From positions 1 through 29,359 of the forward strand of contig CADBND010000225.1 of NCBI GenBank assembly GCA_902795875.1: DNA of 29,359 nucleotides. The letters are read 5' to 3'. The stretch comes from an uncultured Erysipelotrichaceae bacterium (GTDB lineage Bacteria > Bacillota_I > Bacilli_A > Erysipelotrichales > Erysipelotrichaceae). A model generated the notes under the pieces. The model did not search any database. It was not told the origin of the DNA and saw only the letters and a list, made by a program, of their open reading frames with translations. A program made the position numbers and the translations under genes. Positions within the stretch are counted from its first letter, which is position 1; every line of letters starts with the position of its first letter. Of the stretch, positions 1-7,573 are shown one piece after another.

Positions 1-1
1 G

Positions 2-745
2 AAAGATGCCGATATCTCCTATGAAAAAGGAGCGATCAAACGATGCGAACAGGCTGGTGTAAGAACAGTCCTCTATCACTTCGATGAAAACGTGCAGGTC
101 GAAGGATTCTACGAAAAACTTGCGGAAGTCAATCAGGATTCGACTGTTCATGGCATCCTGGTATTCCGCCCCCTTCCCAAAGACCGCTTCGACGACGACA
201 GGCTGCGCAACTGCATCTCTCCTGAAAAAGATGTGGATGGCTGTTCTGACTTATCCCTGGCCGGTATCTTCACCGGACAGGATCTGGGTTTTCCACCCTG
301 CACCGCCCAGGCTGTCATTGAGATCCTTGACCATTACGGGATCGAAATTCCCGGAAAAGACATCGTCGTAATGGGAAGATCCCTCGTGATCGGCAGACCC
401 GTCGCCATGATGCTGATGCAGCGAAACGCGACCGTAACGATCTGCCACACAAAGACAAAAGATCTGCCTGCGATCGCATCGAAAGCGCAGATCCTCATCT
501 GCACGACCGGCAAGGTCGGGATCGTAAAGAAAGATTTCACCAATCCCGATCAGATCATCATCGATGTCGGTATCGACTGGGATGAAAAGAAACAGAAACT
601 GTCCGGAGACGTCGACTACGAAGAAGTGGAACCCTATGTTAAAGCGATCACTCCCGTACCGGGAGGCGTGGGATCAGTGACCACTTCCGTATTGGTAGAC
701 CATGTCGTAAAAGCCTGTCTCAATCAGACAAATTCCGATTATTGA
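2..745 (+). CDS. folD: Bifunctional methylenetetrahydrofolate dehydrogenase/cyclohydrolase FolD, 5'-truncated by window
   Basis: Cytosolic one-carbon enzyme interconverting 5,10-methylene-, methenyl- and 10-formyl-tetrahydrofolate with NADP. The frame is open from base 2, so the gene starts before the window; alignment by eye to E. coli FolD suggests about 43 N-terminal residues are missing. Seen: KDVDG (active-site Asp), a Rossmann motif GRSLVIGRPVA, and the C-terminal PVPGGVGSVT. Odd: the canonical YxxxK catalytic lysine aligns with Ala (Y-E-K-G-A), and the usual ILVQLPLP reads ILVFRPLP, so the conserved Gln is also replaced. PCTPxG is PCTAQA. These look like features of a clostridial FolD subgroup rather than decay, since the rest is intact. 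It ends at a strong terminator shared with the opposing udp operon. The identity is secure; the exact activity is less so. Confidence 0.93.
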   Translation, partial: KDADISYEKGAIKRCEQAGVRTVLYHFDENVQVEGFYEKLAEVNQDSTVHGILVFRPLPKDRFDDDRLRNCISPEKDVDGCSDLSLAGIFTGQDLGFPPCTAQAVIEILDHYGIEIPGKDIVVMGRSLVIGRPVAMMLMQRNATVTICHTKTKDLPAIASKAQILICTTGKVGIVKKDFTNPDQIIIDVGIDWDEKKQKLSGDVDYEEVEPYVKAITPVPGGVGSVTTSVLVDHVVKACLNQTNSDY

Positions 746-749
746 ATCA

Positions 750-813
750 AGAAAAAACAAAAATAGAGATGTACTCATTGTGATCGATGAAACCGTACAT
801 CTCTTTTCTTTTT
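750..813. terminator. Bidirectional intrinsic terminator between folD and the udp operon
   Basis: A perfect 10-base-pair stem (765-774 with 795-804) encloses a 20-base loop. It is followed on the plus strand by a T-rich run (805-813) and preceded by an A-rich run (750-763) that acts as the T tail on the minus strand. It therefore ends both folD and the converging udp-membrane protein transcript. Confidence 0.85.
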
Positions 814-838
814 CTGTTGATAAGGCTGTAAGATCTGC

Positions 839-1348
839 TTATATCCTTTTCTCGATACAGATCAGCAGATCGATCCCCATACATGCAAACATGATCACGA
901 TCTCCGCTAATGTACTCACCATTCCAAAGCGCAGATACAAAGCGAAAGCCGCCGTCAAGGACAGGATCAGGATATTCCGGCATGTCGTTTTTCTGCTGCA
1001 CAACGTATTCAGATAAGTCATGACGATCAGGACAAAGAAACCGGTATAGGCGAAAAACAGATGCATATTCCCCTGAAAGTCATATGGCACATGGTGCGGG
1101 ATCAAAGTCCCAAGAAGCAGGGATGCAAAGACGATATATCCCCTTTTCTTGTTTGCAATACACGCTGTTTCATAGCCCATAAGGCTTCCCGTCAGGATCC
1201 CCAGTCCCAGCAGAAACAAATGACCCTCAGCGTTAAGACTAAGGGTCGAATAGTTTTCTTTAAACAGATCCAGCCTGAATACCGGAAGCAAAAACAGGAT
1301 GGCTGTCAGGATATTGCACAATAACAGGTTCTTAGTTCTTGTCTTCAT
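839..1348 (-). CDS. Hypothetical polytopic membrane protein
   Basis: I do not recognise the family. The 169-residue product is very hydrophobic, with about five or six predicted membrane helices (near residues 8-24, 44-62, 72-86, 95-115, 124-140 and 146-165). Polar loops hold a GTLIPHHVPYDFQG stretch between helices 3 and 4, the most distinctive part. There is no signal-peptidase site or catalytic motif that I can name. Its ATG lies inside the end of the uridine phosphorylase gene (17-base overlap) with no clear Shine-Dalgarno, so translation is probably coupled to udp. It is the last gene of the folC-udp transcript and stops at the bidirectional terminator. A role in nucleoside or envelope biology cannot be inferred beyond the operon link. 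Confidence 0.75.
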   Translation of the reverse strand: MKTRTKNLLLCNILTAILFLLPVFRLDLFKENYSTLSLNAEGHLFLLGLGILTGSLMGYETACIANKKRGYIVFASLLLGTLIPHHVPYDFQGNMHLFFAYTGFFVLIVMTYLNTLCSRKTTCRNILILSLTAAFALYLRFGMVSTLAEIVIMFACMGIDLLICIEKRI

Positions 1349-2108
1349 CGATGAGGATCTTCATAGCCTCTACCGCGGCTTTGATGGCGCCGTTGGTGTC
1401 ATGTACCTGCGGATTCTCCATACCGGCAGCAGCTCTTTCCTGATTCGCTACGACTAAGAAGCAGGAACCGACACGGACTCTGAGATACTGGCCGACGATA
1501 AACAGTGCAGCCGACTCCATTTCCGAAGCCTTGCAGTCAAGGGCAAGCCAGGCCTTCCATTTGCGGATCAACTCTTCGCCATTGGGCAGTGTTTCAGGAC
1601 GATGCTGGCCATAGAAAGCGTCCTTGGATTGCGAAACACCAGTATGAAAAGGCTGAGACAGATTCTTACAAGCCTGTACCAGAGCGTTCGTCACTTCCAG
1701 ATTTGCTACCGCCGGGAATTCGATCGGTGCATATTCTTTTGTCGTGCCTTCCATTCGAATGGAAGCAGTCGAAACGACGACATCGCCCGACTTGACATCT
1801 AGTTGCATACCCCCACAGGTACCGATACGGATAAAGGTATGCGCACCGCAAGCAACCAGTTCTTCCAAGGCGATCGAAGCGCTCGGACCGCCGATACCCG
1901 TCGAACAAACGGACACCTTTGTTCCGTTGAGATAACCGGTGTATGTCGTATATTCCCTGTTCTGGCCGACCTTTACCGGATTATCGAAATACTGTGCGAT
2001 CTTTTCGCATCTTCCCGGATCGCCAGGCAGAATAACGTATTCGCCGACGTCTTCCTTGCCAACACCGATATGGTACTGTTTTCCAGAACCTTCACTGTAG
2101 TCTATCAT
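1332..2108 (-). CDS. udp: Uridine phosphorylase
   Basis: Cytosolic nucleoside phosphorylase that splits uridine with phosphate into uracil and ribose-1-phosphate in pyrimidine salvage. The 258 residues match the length of E. coli Udp (253) and align along the whole protein by eye: phosphate-binding GDPGR at 29-33, the STGIGGPSASIALEEL block, the RIGTCGG turn, LEFPAVA-like IEFPAVANLE, and the EMESAALF segment that contacts ribose. The alternative, a purine nucleoside phosphorylase of the same fold, is less likely because of these Udp-type blocks. The start is fixed by an AGGAG site about 8 bases upstream of the ATG. It lies 31 bases downstream of folC and overlaps the membrane protein gene behind it, so the three form one minus-strand operon. 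Confidence 0.93.
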   Translation of the reverse strand: MIDYSEGSGKQYHIGVGKEDVGEYVILPGDPGRCEKIAQYFDNPVKVGQNREYTTYTGYLNGTKVSVCSTGIGGPSASIALEELVACGAHTFIRIGTCGGMQLDVKSGDVVVSTASIRMEGTTKEYAPIEFPAVANLEVTNALVQACKNLSQPFHTGVSQSKDAFYGQHRPETLPNGEELIRKWKAWLALDCKASEMESAALFIVGQYLRVRVGSCFLVVANQERAAAGMENPQVHDTNGAIKAAVEAMKILIDEDKN

Positions 2109-2139
2109 GATTTTTTCTCCTAATTCTTATACTTCTATT

Positions 2140-3345
2140 TTAGTCGAATCGACAGTTTAAAACAACCTCGCTCATAAAATACAAAGACCCGCAGATCAAT
2201 ACATTGTCATAGGTCTCCATAGCCAGACCGATCGCCTTTTTATAATCTCTGATCGTCAAAAGATCAGAGAATTCCTTCAGATCGATGACTCCCGATTTCG
2301 GGAAATCCGTGATGATGAGCCGGTCACAGTGTCTGCGAAGGACATCGATCATCTTGCGGTATTCCTTGCGCTTCAAAGCGGAGAAGACGATGCACTTCGT
2401 TCCTTCAAACTGATCGAAGGACTCCGCGAGCGCTTCAACACCATGAATATTATGTGCACCATCGAGTATGACTCTGGGTTCTTCCTTCACGATCTCGAAA
2501 CGGCAATGCCACAAAGACTTCTTTAAGGCCTCCTTGGCTGCGTCCTCATCGATGGAAAGCCCTTTGTCTTTCATGACGATATGGAAAGCTTCGATTGCCA
2601 GCGAAGCATTATGCAGCTGATATGAAGCATAGGAAGAGATCTCATATTCCTCTTTGTCATAAAGGAAATGTCTGTCTCCCAGATCTTTATATTCCCCCAG
2701 CATATATACTTTCGCATTTTTCTCTTCAGCATCTTCTTTCACGATATCCTTGCAGGTATCGGGAAGATGCCCGCACAATACCGCCGAATCTTCCTTTATG
2801 ATCCCGCACTTGTCCTTACAGATCTCCTCCAGGGTATTCCCCAGTTTTTCCATATGGTCATAGCCGACACTCGCGATGATCGAAAGCTTCGTATTATGAA
2901 AGACGTTGGTGTAATCCAGTCTCCCGCCGATACCCACTTCTACGATCGCGATATCGACCTTTTCTCTTTTAAAATGCTCGCACATGATCATAAAGTCCAT
3001 CTGCAGTGTCGACAGTTTTTCTCTTACGAACATATCGTAATCGTGATTCAGGATCTCCAGAAACCGGTCTTCAGGAATATTGTTTCCATTTACTCTTATA
3101 CGGTCCAGATGAGTCACATAATGAGGAGAAGTAAAAGTTCCCACTTTAAAACCCTGTGACATCAGAAGGTCGCAAAGATAATTGATGGTCGAACCCTTGC
3201 CATTTGTTCCGGTCACGTGGATCGTATAGAAGTCATCTTGAGGATCACCTGCTTCATGCAGGATCTGCCTGAATTCATCCAGTTTCCGGAAACGGGCTTT
3301 ATCTGTCACGATCCATTCGATCGCATCTTCGATACTAGTAAACAT
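2140..3345 (-). CDS. folC: Folylpolyglutamate synthase / dihydrofolate synthase
   Basis: Mur-ligase-family enzyme that adds glutamate to folates (and often to dihydropteroate) using ATP in the cytosol. The 401-residue product has the P-loop VTGTNGKGST at 44-53, the FTSPHY and VGIGGRLDYTN blocks, and ILDGAHN in the C-terminal domain, all in the usual FolC order. I chose the ATG at 3345, where the protein opens FTSIEDAIEW as in family members; an in-frame start 13 codons upstream would run into ung and has no support. There is no Shine-Dalgarno. A consensus TATAAT lies exactly 6 bases upstream on the minus strand, so the mRNA is probably leaderless. It is the first gene of folC-udp-membrane protein; folD on the other side is the only other folate gene here. 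Confidence 0.94.
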   Translation of the reverse strand: MFTSIEDAIEWIVTDKARFRKLDEFRQILHEAGDPQDDFYTIHVTGTNGKGSTINYLCDLLMSQGFKVGTFTSPHYVTHLDRIRVNGNNIPEDRFLEILNHDYDMFVREKLSTLQMDFMIMCEHFKREKVDIAIVEVGIGGRLDYTNVFHNTKLSIIASVGYDHMEKLGNTLEEICKDKCGIIKEDSAVLCGHLPDTCKDIVKEDAEEKNAKVYMLGEYKDLGDRHFLYDKEEYEISSYASYQLHNASLAIEAFHIVMKDKGLSIDEDAAKEALKKSLWHCRFEIVKEEPRVILDGAHNIHGVEALAESFDQFEGTKCIVFSALKRKEYRKMIDVLRRHCDRLIITDFPKSGVIDLKEFSDLLTIRDYKKAIGLAMETYDNVLICGSLYFMSEVVLNCRFD

Positions 3346-3367
3346 ACCAATATTATATAATGATTTT
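3346..3367. promoter_or_regulatory. Divergent leaderless promoter pair for folC and ung
   Basis: The whole folC-ung intergenic region is 22 bases: 6 bases, the perfect palindrome ATTATATAAT (3352-3361), 6 bases. The palindrome holds a consensus TATAAT on the plus strand (3356-3361, towards ung) and on the minus strand (3357-3352, towards folC), overlapping by two bases. Each box ends exactly 6 bases before the start codon it serves, so the transcription start expected from normal spacing falls on the start codons. No convincing -35 box or Shine-Dalgarno is seen on either side. Confidence 0.72.
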
Positions 3368-4036
3368 ATGAAGATTATCGGCAACGACTGGGATGATGTG
3401 ATCGGTCAGGAATTCGAAAAGGATTATTACAGGAAACTGCGGATCTTCCTCGATGAACAGTATCGAAACAAGACCGTCTATCCCCTTCCCAAGTACATCT
3501 ATACCGCACTAAGGCTCACGTCCTATAAAGACACCAAGGTCGTCATTCTGGGGCAGGATCCCTATCACGAACCCGGTCAGGCACACGGTCTTTCCTTTTC
3601 CGTATCCAAAGGGATCGAAGTTCCTCCTTCCCTTCAGAACATCTACAAGGAACTTCACGACGATCTGGGTTGTACCATCCCAAATCACGGTTTTCTGATC
3701 GACTGGGCGAAACAGGGAGTCCTGCTCCTCAATTCCGTCCTCACAGTGGAAGCTCACAAAGCCAATTCCCACAAAGGAAAAGGCTGGGAAGAACTGACGG
3801 ATGCCATCATCAAAAAACTGAACGAAAAAGACGAACCGGTCGTCTTCATCCTATGGGGTGCCAATGCCCGCTCCAAGAAGCAATACATTACCAACCCCAA
3901 ACATCTGATCATCGAATCAGTCCATCCCTCACCCTTAAGTGCCTATAACGGATTCTTTGGGTCAAGGCCATTCTCCAGGACCAACGACTTCCTGATCCGC
4001 AACGGCCTGACCCCGATCGATTGGCAAATAAGGTAA
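3368..4036 (+). CDS. ung: Uracil-DNA glycosylase, family 1
   Basis: Removes uracil from DNA to start base-excision repair, acting in the cytosol/nucleoid without cofactor. The 222 residues are normal for UNG. Motif A GQDPYHEPGQAHG (catalytic Asp64) and motif B VHPSPLSA (catalytic His186) are intact, and the uracil-pocket LLLNSVLTV block is in place. The ATG is set by family length and by the TATAAT box 6 bases upstream; no Shine-Dalgarno precedes it, so translation is likely leaderless. The gene is monocistronic: promoter shared back-to-back with folC, and a strong hairpin terminator right after the stop. The identity is very secure. Confidence 0.97.
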   Translation: MKIIGNDWDDVIGQEFEKDYYRKLRIFLDEQYRNKTVYPLPKYIYTALRLTSYKDTKVVILGQDPYHEPGQAHGLSFSVSKGIEVPPSLQNIYKELHDDLGCTIPNHGFLIDWAKQGVLLLNSVLTVEAHKANSHKGKGWEELTDAIIKKLNEKDEPVVFILWGANARSKKQYITNPKHLIIESVHPSPLSAYNGFFGSRPFSRTNDFLIRNGLTPIDWQIR

Positions 4037-4040
4037 ATAA

Positions 4041-4092
4041 AAAAGTTCTTCTTAGATCATATCGATCCAAAGAAGAACTTTTCTTTTTTTTA
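4041..4092. terminator. Bidirectional terminator between ung and the YebC-family gene
   Basis: A perfect 13-base-pair stem (4041-4053 with 4070-4082) encloses a 16-base loop and is followed by C then nine Ts on the plus strand. On the minus strand the A-rich 4036-4044 region supplies a weaker T tail. It ends ung and probably also the converging yebC transcript. The T run touches the yebC stop codon at 4090-4092. Confidence 0.9.
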
Positions 4093-4809
4093 CATCAGTA
4101 CGTTGTGGTAGACTTCCTGGACATCTTCGACTTCATCGAGATTATCTAACAGTCTCTGCCAGAGTTCCTTGTCGTGCTCATCGGTGAGCGTGACATATTC
4201 CTGCGGAAGCATTTTGATCGCACAGACCGAATATTCGCAATTCGGGATCAGGGCATCGATGGCTTCCTGTGCCTTATGCAGATCAGAAGGTGCGACATAG
4301 ACGGTCATTTCACCATCTTCCACTTCCAGATCGTTGACATCGACATCAGCATTGATCAGCGTGTCCAGCATCGTATCCTCATCTTCATATTTGAATGACA
4401 GGACACCAAGGTTATCATAATTGAACGAAACGGAACCTTTGACGCCCATCTTGCAGCGGGACTTGTTGAAACACTGGTTCATCGCTGCGACCGTCCTGTT
4501 GGAATTATCTGTCAGACAGTCAATGATGATCGTGGCATTGCCCGGACCGAAACCTTCATAACGCAGGGAATCATATGATTCAGTACTGCCGCCCTTAGCC
4601 TTTTCAATAGCTCTCTTGATGACATCAGCCGGAACCTGATTGGCCTTGGCCTCCTTGATCTTGGAACGAAGTGTAAGGTTCATATCGGGATCAGGAACGC
4701 CTGATTTGGCAGCGATATAGATCTCCTTGCCATATCTTGAATAAACTTTTGATTTCATTGCAGCGGTCTTCGCCATTGCTGCAGCTCTTACTTCATGCGC
4801 TCTTCCCAT
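4090..4809 (-). CDS. YebC/PmpR-family protein (YeeN-type)
   Basis: Member of the YebC/PmpR (TACO1-like) family, cytosolic proteins described both as DNA-binding regulators and, more recently, as ribosome-associated factors that help translate difficult sequences. The 239-residue product has the family hallmarks: the N-terminal MGRAHEVRAAAMAKTAAMKSK (YeeN-type opening rather than the MAGHSKW of classical YebC), ADVIKRAIEKAKGG, YEGFGPGNATIIIDCLTDN and NRTVAAM. The start is supported by AGAGGTGA 7 or so bases upstream and a good promoter. It is transcribed alone: its own promoter in front and a terminator shared with ung behind. Which of the two proposed roles applies cannot be told from sequence. 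Confidence 0.92.
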   Translation of the reverse strand: MGRAHEVRAAAMAKTAAMKSKVYSRYGKEIYIAAKSGVPDPDMNLTLRSKIKEAKANQVPADVIKRAIEKAKGGSTESYDSLRYEGFGPGNATIIIDCLTDNSNRTVAAMNQCFNKSRCKMGVKGSVSFNYDNLGVLSFKYEDEDTMLDTLINADVDVNDLEVEDGEMTVYVAPSDLHKAQEAIDALIPNCEYSVCAIKMLPQEYVTLTDEHDKELWQRLLDNLDEVEDVQEVYHNVLM

Positions 4810-4838
4810 AAATTCACCTCTTATTTTTCTACTTTACT

Positions 4839-4867
4839 ATTTTAATACAATGCTTCTGTTTTGACAA
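4839..4867 (-). promoter_or_regulatory. Promoter of the YebC-family gene
   Basis: On the minus strand TTGTCA (4867-4862) and TAAAAT (4844-4839) are separated by 17 bases, each one mismatch from consensus. The leader is about 20-25 bases and contains an AGAGGTG Shine-Dalgarno. The promoter sits between the ptsI terminator and the start codon. Confidence 0.7.
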
Positions 4868-4875
4868 AAAATATA

Positions 4876-4907
4876 CCAAAAAAAGAGACCGCCATCGGCG
4901 ATCTCTT
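4876..4907 (-). terminator. Intrinsic terminator of ptsI
   Basis: On the minus strand an 11-base-pair stem with one G-U pair (4907-4897 with 4893-4883) and a 3-base loop is followed by seven Ts. It lies 17 bases past the ptsI stop. Confidence 0.85.
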
Positions 4908-4924
4908 AAGCAAATATCCTTAGT

Positions 4925-6631
4925 CTAACTCAGTACCTTTTTGACCAGCTCCGTAACTTCGGATTCGGTATGGCACTTCAAAGCCTTGGCAGCGAGTTCT
5001 TCCATCTCAGCCTTTGACAGGTTGGTGATGATCTTTCTTGTCGGAAGGATCTTGGAAGCGGACATGGAGAATTCATCCAGTCCCAGTCCGAGAAGTACCG
5101 GTGCAGCCATCGGGTCACCGCCCATCTCGCCACACATACCGCACCATCTGCCCTGAGAATGTGCACCATCGATCGTCATCTTGACAAGACGCAGGATCGC
5201 CGGATGCAGAGGCTGATACAGATAAGCGACTTTCTCACTCATTCTGTCAGCAGCCATCGAATACTGGATCAGGTCGTTGGTACCGATCGAGAAGAAGTCA
5301 GCGTATTTGGCAAATTCATCAGCCAATACGGCAGAAGCCGGGATCTCGACCATCATACCGATCTCGATATTGTCAGAGACTTCGACGCCCTCTGCCTTGA
5401 GTTCTTTCTTCGTCTCAAGGACAAACTCCTTAGCCGCCTTGAACTCATCGACCGTAGCGATCATCGGGAACATGATAGCCAGCTTTCCGTAAACGGAAGC
5501 TCTGAGCAGTGCCCTGACCTGTGTCTTGAAGATGTCTTTTCTATCAAGACACAGCCTGATCGCTCTGTATCCTAAGAACGGGTTCATCTCCGGTTCGAAT
5601 TCGAAGTAAGGAAGTTTCTTATCACCGCCGATATCCAGCGTACGGACAACGACTCTCTTGCCTTCCGCTCTTTCCAGAACGACCTTGTAGGCATTGAACT
5701 GATCATCTTCACTCGGGAAGTCTTCCGTCGATTCCATGTAAAGGAATTCGGTACGGTATAAACCTACACCCTCTGCGCCATTGGCAATGACATTGTCCAT
5801 GTCTTTCGGTGAACCGATATTGGCGACCAGTTCGACCTGATGACCGTCTGTCGAGATCGTCGGTTTATTGAGAAGTACCTGCAAGGCTGCCTTCTCTTCC
5901 AGGAAACGTACACGTTTCTCTTCGTATTCTTTCAGTTGTTCTTCTGTAGGATTGATGATGACATCACCTTCCTTGGCATCCAGGATGATCTTATCACCGT
6001 GTTTGCAGGAAGACATGATGCCCGTGCAGCCTACGACTGCCGGAAGACCTAATGCAACGGCCATGATCGCCGCATGCGAAGTCTTGCCGCCGATCTCCGT
6101 CACAAAGCCCAGAGAATACTTTTTGTTGAGCTGAGCGGTATCGGAAGGTGTCATTTCTTCAGCGACGATGACGACTTCCTCGTCGATCGCCGTCAGATCG
6201 GGAATAGTCAATCCCAGGATGTTGCATAAGAGACGGAAAGAGACATCCTTGATGTCTGCTGCTCTTTCCTTGAAATAGGCATCATCCATCGATTCAAACA
6301 TTCCGATCATCATATCGGAAACGCTCTTGGTAGCCTGGTCAGCCGAAGAGCCGTCTTTGATCATATTTACGATCTGATCCTTGAATTCCGGATCCTGTGC
6401 CATCATCAGATGGGCATCAAAAATGGCAAGTTCTTCGGGAGCCAGCGTAGCGCTCGCTCTTTCTTTGATCTGTTCGATATCACTGATCGTCTTATTTAAA
6501 GCGTTCTCAAGGACCTCCAGTTCCTTTTGGGGATCTCCTGAACCCTCAGTGATGACGACAGTAGGCTGTTCAAGCTTGTATACCTTTCCGATGGCGATAC
6601 CGCTTGAAGTAGCGATTCCTTTTAAGTTCAT
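4925..6631 (-). CDS. ptsI: Phosphoenolpyruvate-protein phosphotransferase (PTS enzyme I)
   Basis: Cytosolic first enzyme of the sugar phosphotransferase system: takes phosphate from phosphoenolpyruvate onto a histidine and hands it to HPr. The 568 residues match the family. Phospho-histidine 186 sits in GGKTSHAAIMA, followed by the PEP-binding C-terminal barrel with LYRTEFLYM, LDIGGDKKLPY, EIGMMVEIP and the active-site CGEMGGD. The start has AGAGGA 7 bases upstream and a promoter 25 bases further up. No ptsH (HPr) is next to it, unlike the usual ptsHI operon, so HPr must be encoded elsewhere. It is followed by its own terminator. Together with ccpA at 24-25 kb it is part of the machinery behind carbon catabolite control. 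Confidence 0.97.
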   Translation of the reverse strand: MNLKGIATSSGIAIGKVYKLEQPTVVITEGSGDPQKELEVLENALNKTISDIEQIKERASATLAPEELAIFDAHLMMAQDPEFKDQIVNMIKDGSSADQATKSVSDMMIGMFESMDDAYFKERAADIKDVSFRLLCNILGLTIPDLTAIDEEVVIVAEEMTPSDTAQLNKKYSLGFVTEIGGKTSHAAIMAVALGLPAVVGCTGIMSSCKHGDKIILDAKEGDVIINPTEEQLKEYEEKRVRFLEEKAALQVLLNKPTISTDGHQVELVANIGSPKDMDNVIANGAEGVGLYRTEFLYMESTEDFPSEDDQFNAYKVVLERAEGKRVVVRTLDIGGDKKLPYFEFEPEMNPFLGYRAIRLCLDRKDIFKTQVRALLRASVYGKLAIMFPMIATVDEFKAAKEFVLETKKELKAEGVEVSDNIEIGMMVEIPASAVLADEFAKYADFFSIGTNDLIQYSMAADRMSEKVAYLYQPLHPAILRLVKMTIDGAHSQGRWCGMCGEMGGDPMAAPVLLGLGLDEFSMSASKILPTRKIITNLSKAEMEELAAKALKCHTESEVTELVKKVLS

Positions 6632-6656
6632 GTTTTATCCTCTCTTTACAAGATTT

Positions 6657-6685
6657 ATTATACTTCCCGTCAACCTTATAAACAA
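6657..6685 (-). promoter_or_regulatory. Putative ptsI promoter
   Basis: On the minus strand a perfect TATAAT (6662-6657) lies 17 bases from TTGTTT (6685-6680, weak -35). The -35 is inside the last codons of the upstream MG284-like gene, so ptsI has its own start even though it follows closely. The leader is about 20 bases with an AGAGGA site. Confidence 0.6.
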
Positions 6686-6984
6686 TGCAGAAAGTTCTCA
6701 TATGCCTTTTCCCGGTGACGGTAATAAGCAGTTGGGGAGAAGTACGACAGGTACCAGTCTCCCCTTCTTCCTTCCATCAGTTCATTACGAATGATAAATT
6801 TGTCGTCTTCATCGAGACTTTCCACCACATATTCGATGTGATATACGATGCGGAAACTTCTTTCCAGCTTTCGCGAATTGTATCGGATGATACTGTTTTC
6901 CGCCTCTCTGATGACGCGTTTACTGTTGAGATACTCCCTAGAGAGTATCTCGATCTCAAATTTGCTTTTGTCGAATCCTTTCAT
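6676..6984 (-). CDS. Small protein with sigma-70 region 4-like C-terminus, MG284/MPN403-type
   Basis: The 102-residue product is basic and helical. Its second half (about residues 56-100: a run of charged residues, then DWYLSYFSPTAYYRHREKAYENFL) resembles the helix-turn-helix of sigma-70 region 4 and ArpU-type regulators, and the whole length recalls the MG284/MPN403 family of Mollicutes; both are recognition by eye. A DNA- or RNA polymerase-binding role is an inference. I chose the ATG at 6984, which has AAAGGGAG 4 bases upstream, over an in-frame TTG eight codons earlier that has none. It lies 44 bases behind hpf and probably shares its transcript. The end of the gene carries the -35 region of ptsI. 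Confidence 0.7.
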   Translation of the reverse strand: MKGFDKSKFEIEILSREYLNSKRVIREAENSIIRYNSRKLERSFRIVYHIEYVVESLDEDDKFIIRNELMEGRRGDWYLSYFSPTAYYRHREKAYENFLHCL

Positions 6985-7028
6985 AGCTCCCTTTCTAATC
7001 AAGGACAATTCTTTATCGAGATGGTCTT

Positions 7029-7556
7029 TTATTCACCAACTTCGATCAGTCCATAACCTCCATCATTTCTTTTGTACACAACAGCGATCTTTTCACTGTC
7101 CGCATCCTTGTAGATGAAGAACGAGTGAGAAAGCATCTCCATGCGCATGATTGCCTCATCGAGGATCATTTCATCCGCATAGACAGTTTTGGTCCTTACA
7201 GGCGTTTCTTCTTCATCGTCCTGATCCGCAACATAGAAGTTCTCGGCAAGAGAATCCTTGTGTCTTCTTGACAGTCTTCCCTTCTGCCTTCTGATCTGAT
7301 CTTCCAGTTTGTCGATCGCGAGGTCTACCGCCGTCGAGAAATCTTCATGTACGACTTCCGATCTCATAAGACCGATCTTCGTCGGCACGTTGACTTCGAC
7401 CTTCAGGCCTTCTTCGCCGTGGACTTTGACTGTAACTTTGGCACTCTGTGCCTCGTCGATGACGACGTACTTGTTGAGAGCAGAAAGCCGATTTTCGATC
7501 TTCTCTCTCATCGCATCAGAGATCGTTACATTCTCACCGTAAATCGCAAATTTCAT
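7029..7556 (-). CDS. hpf: Ribosome hibernation promotion factor, long form
   Basis: Cytosolic factor that binds the 30S subunit and dimerises 70S ribosomes into inactive 100S particles in stationary phase or stress. The 175 residues are the long type: an N-terminal S30AE domain (about 1-105, opening MKFAIYGENVTISDAMREKIE) joined by an acidic linker (DQDDEEETP) to the C-terminal dimerisation domain (about 120-172, with the family hallmark MEMLSHSFFIYKDADS and the closing YGLIEV). An AAGGAGG site 7 bases upstream fixes the start and predicts strong translation. It lies 17 bases behind the DUF2779 gene and ahead of the MG284-like gene, in one operon. No HPF-type promoter of its own is visible. 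Confidence 0.96.
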   Translation of the reverse strand: MKFAIYGENVTISDAMREKIENRLSALNKYVVIDEAQSAKVTVKVHGEEGLKVEVNVPTKIGLMRSEVVHEDFSTAVDLAIDKLEDQIRRQKGRLSRRHKDSLAENFYVADQDDEEETPVRTKTVYADEMILDEAIMRMEMLSHSFFIYKDADSEKIAVVYKRNDGGYGLIEVGE

Positions 7557-7573
7557 AAGTCTACCTCCTTTAT

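Noticed and set aside
3346..3384. Longer folC start at 3384
   Set aside because: It adds 13 residues unlike FolC, overlaps ung, and would leave the perfect -10 box inside the coding region.
6671..6690. TTGACG in front of ptsI as the -35
   Set aside because: It lies only 5 bases from the TATAAT; the weaker TTGTTT at the correct 17-base distance is the better candidate.
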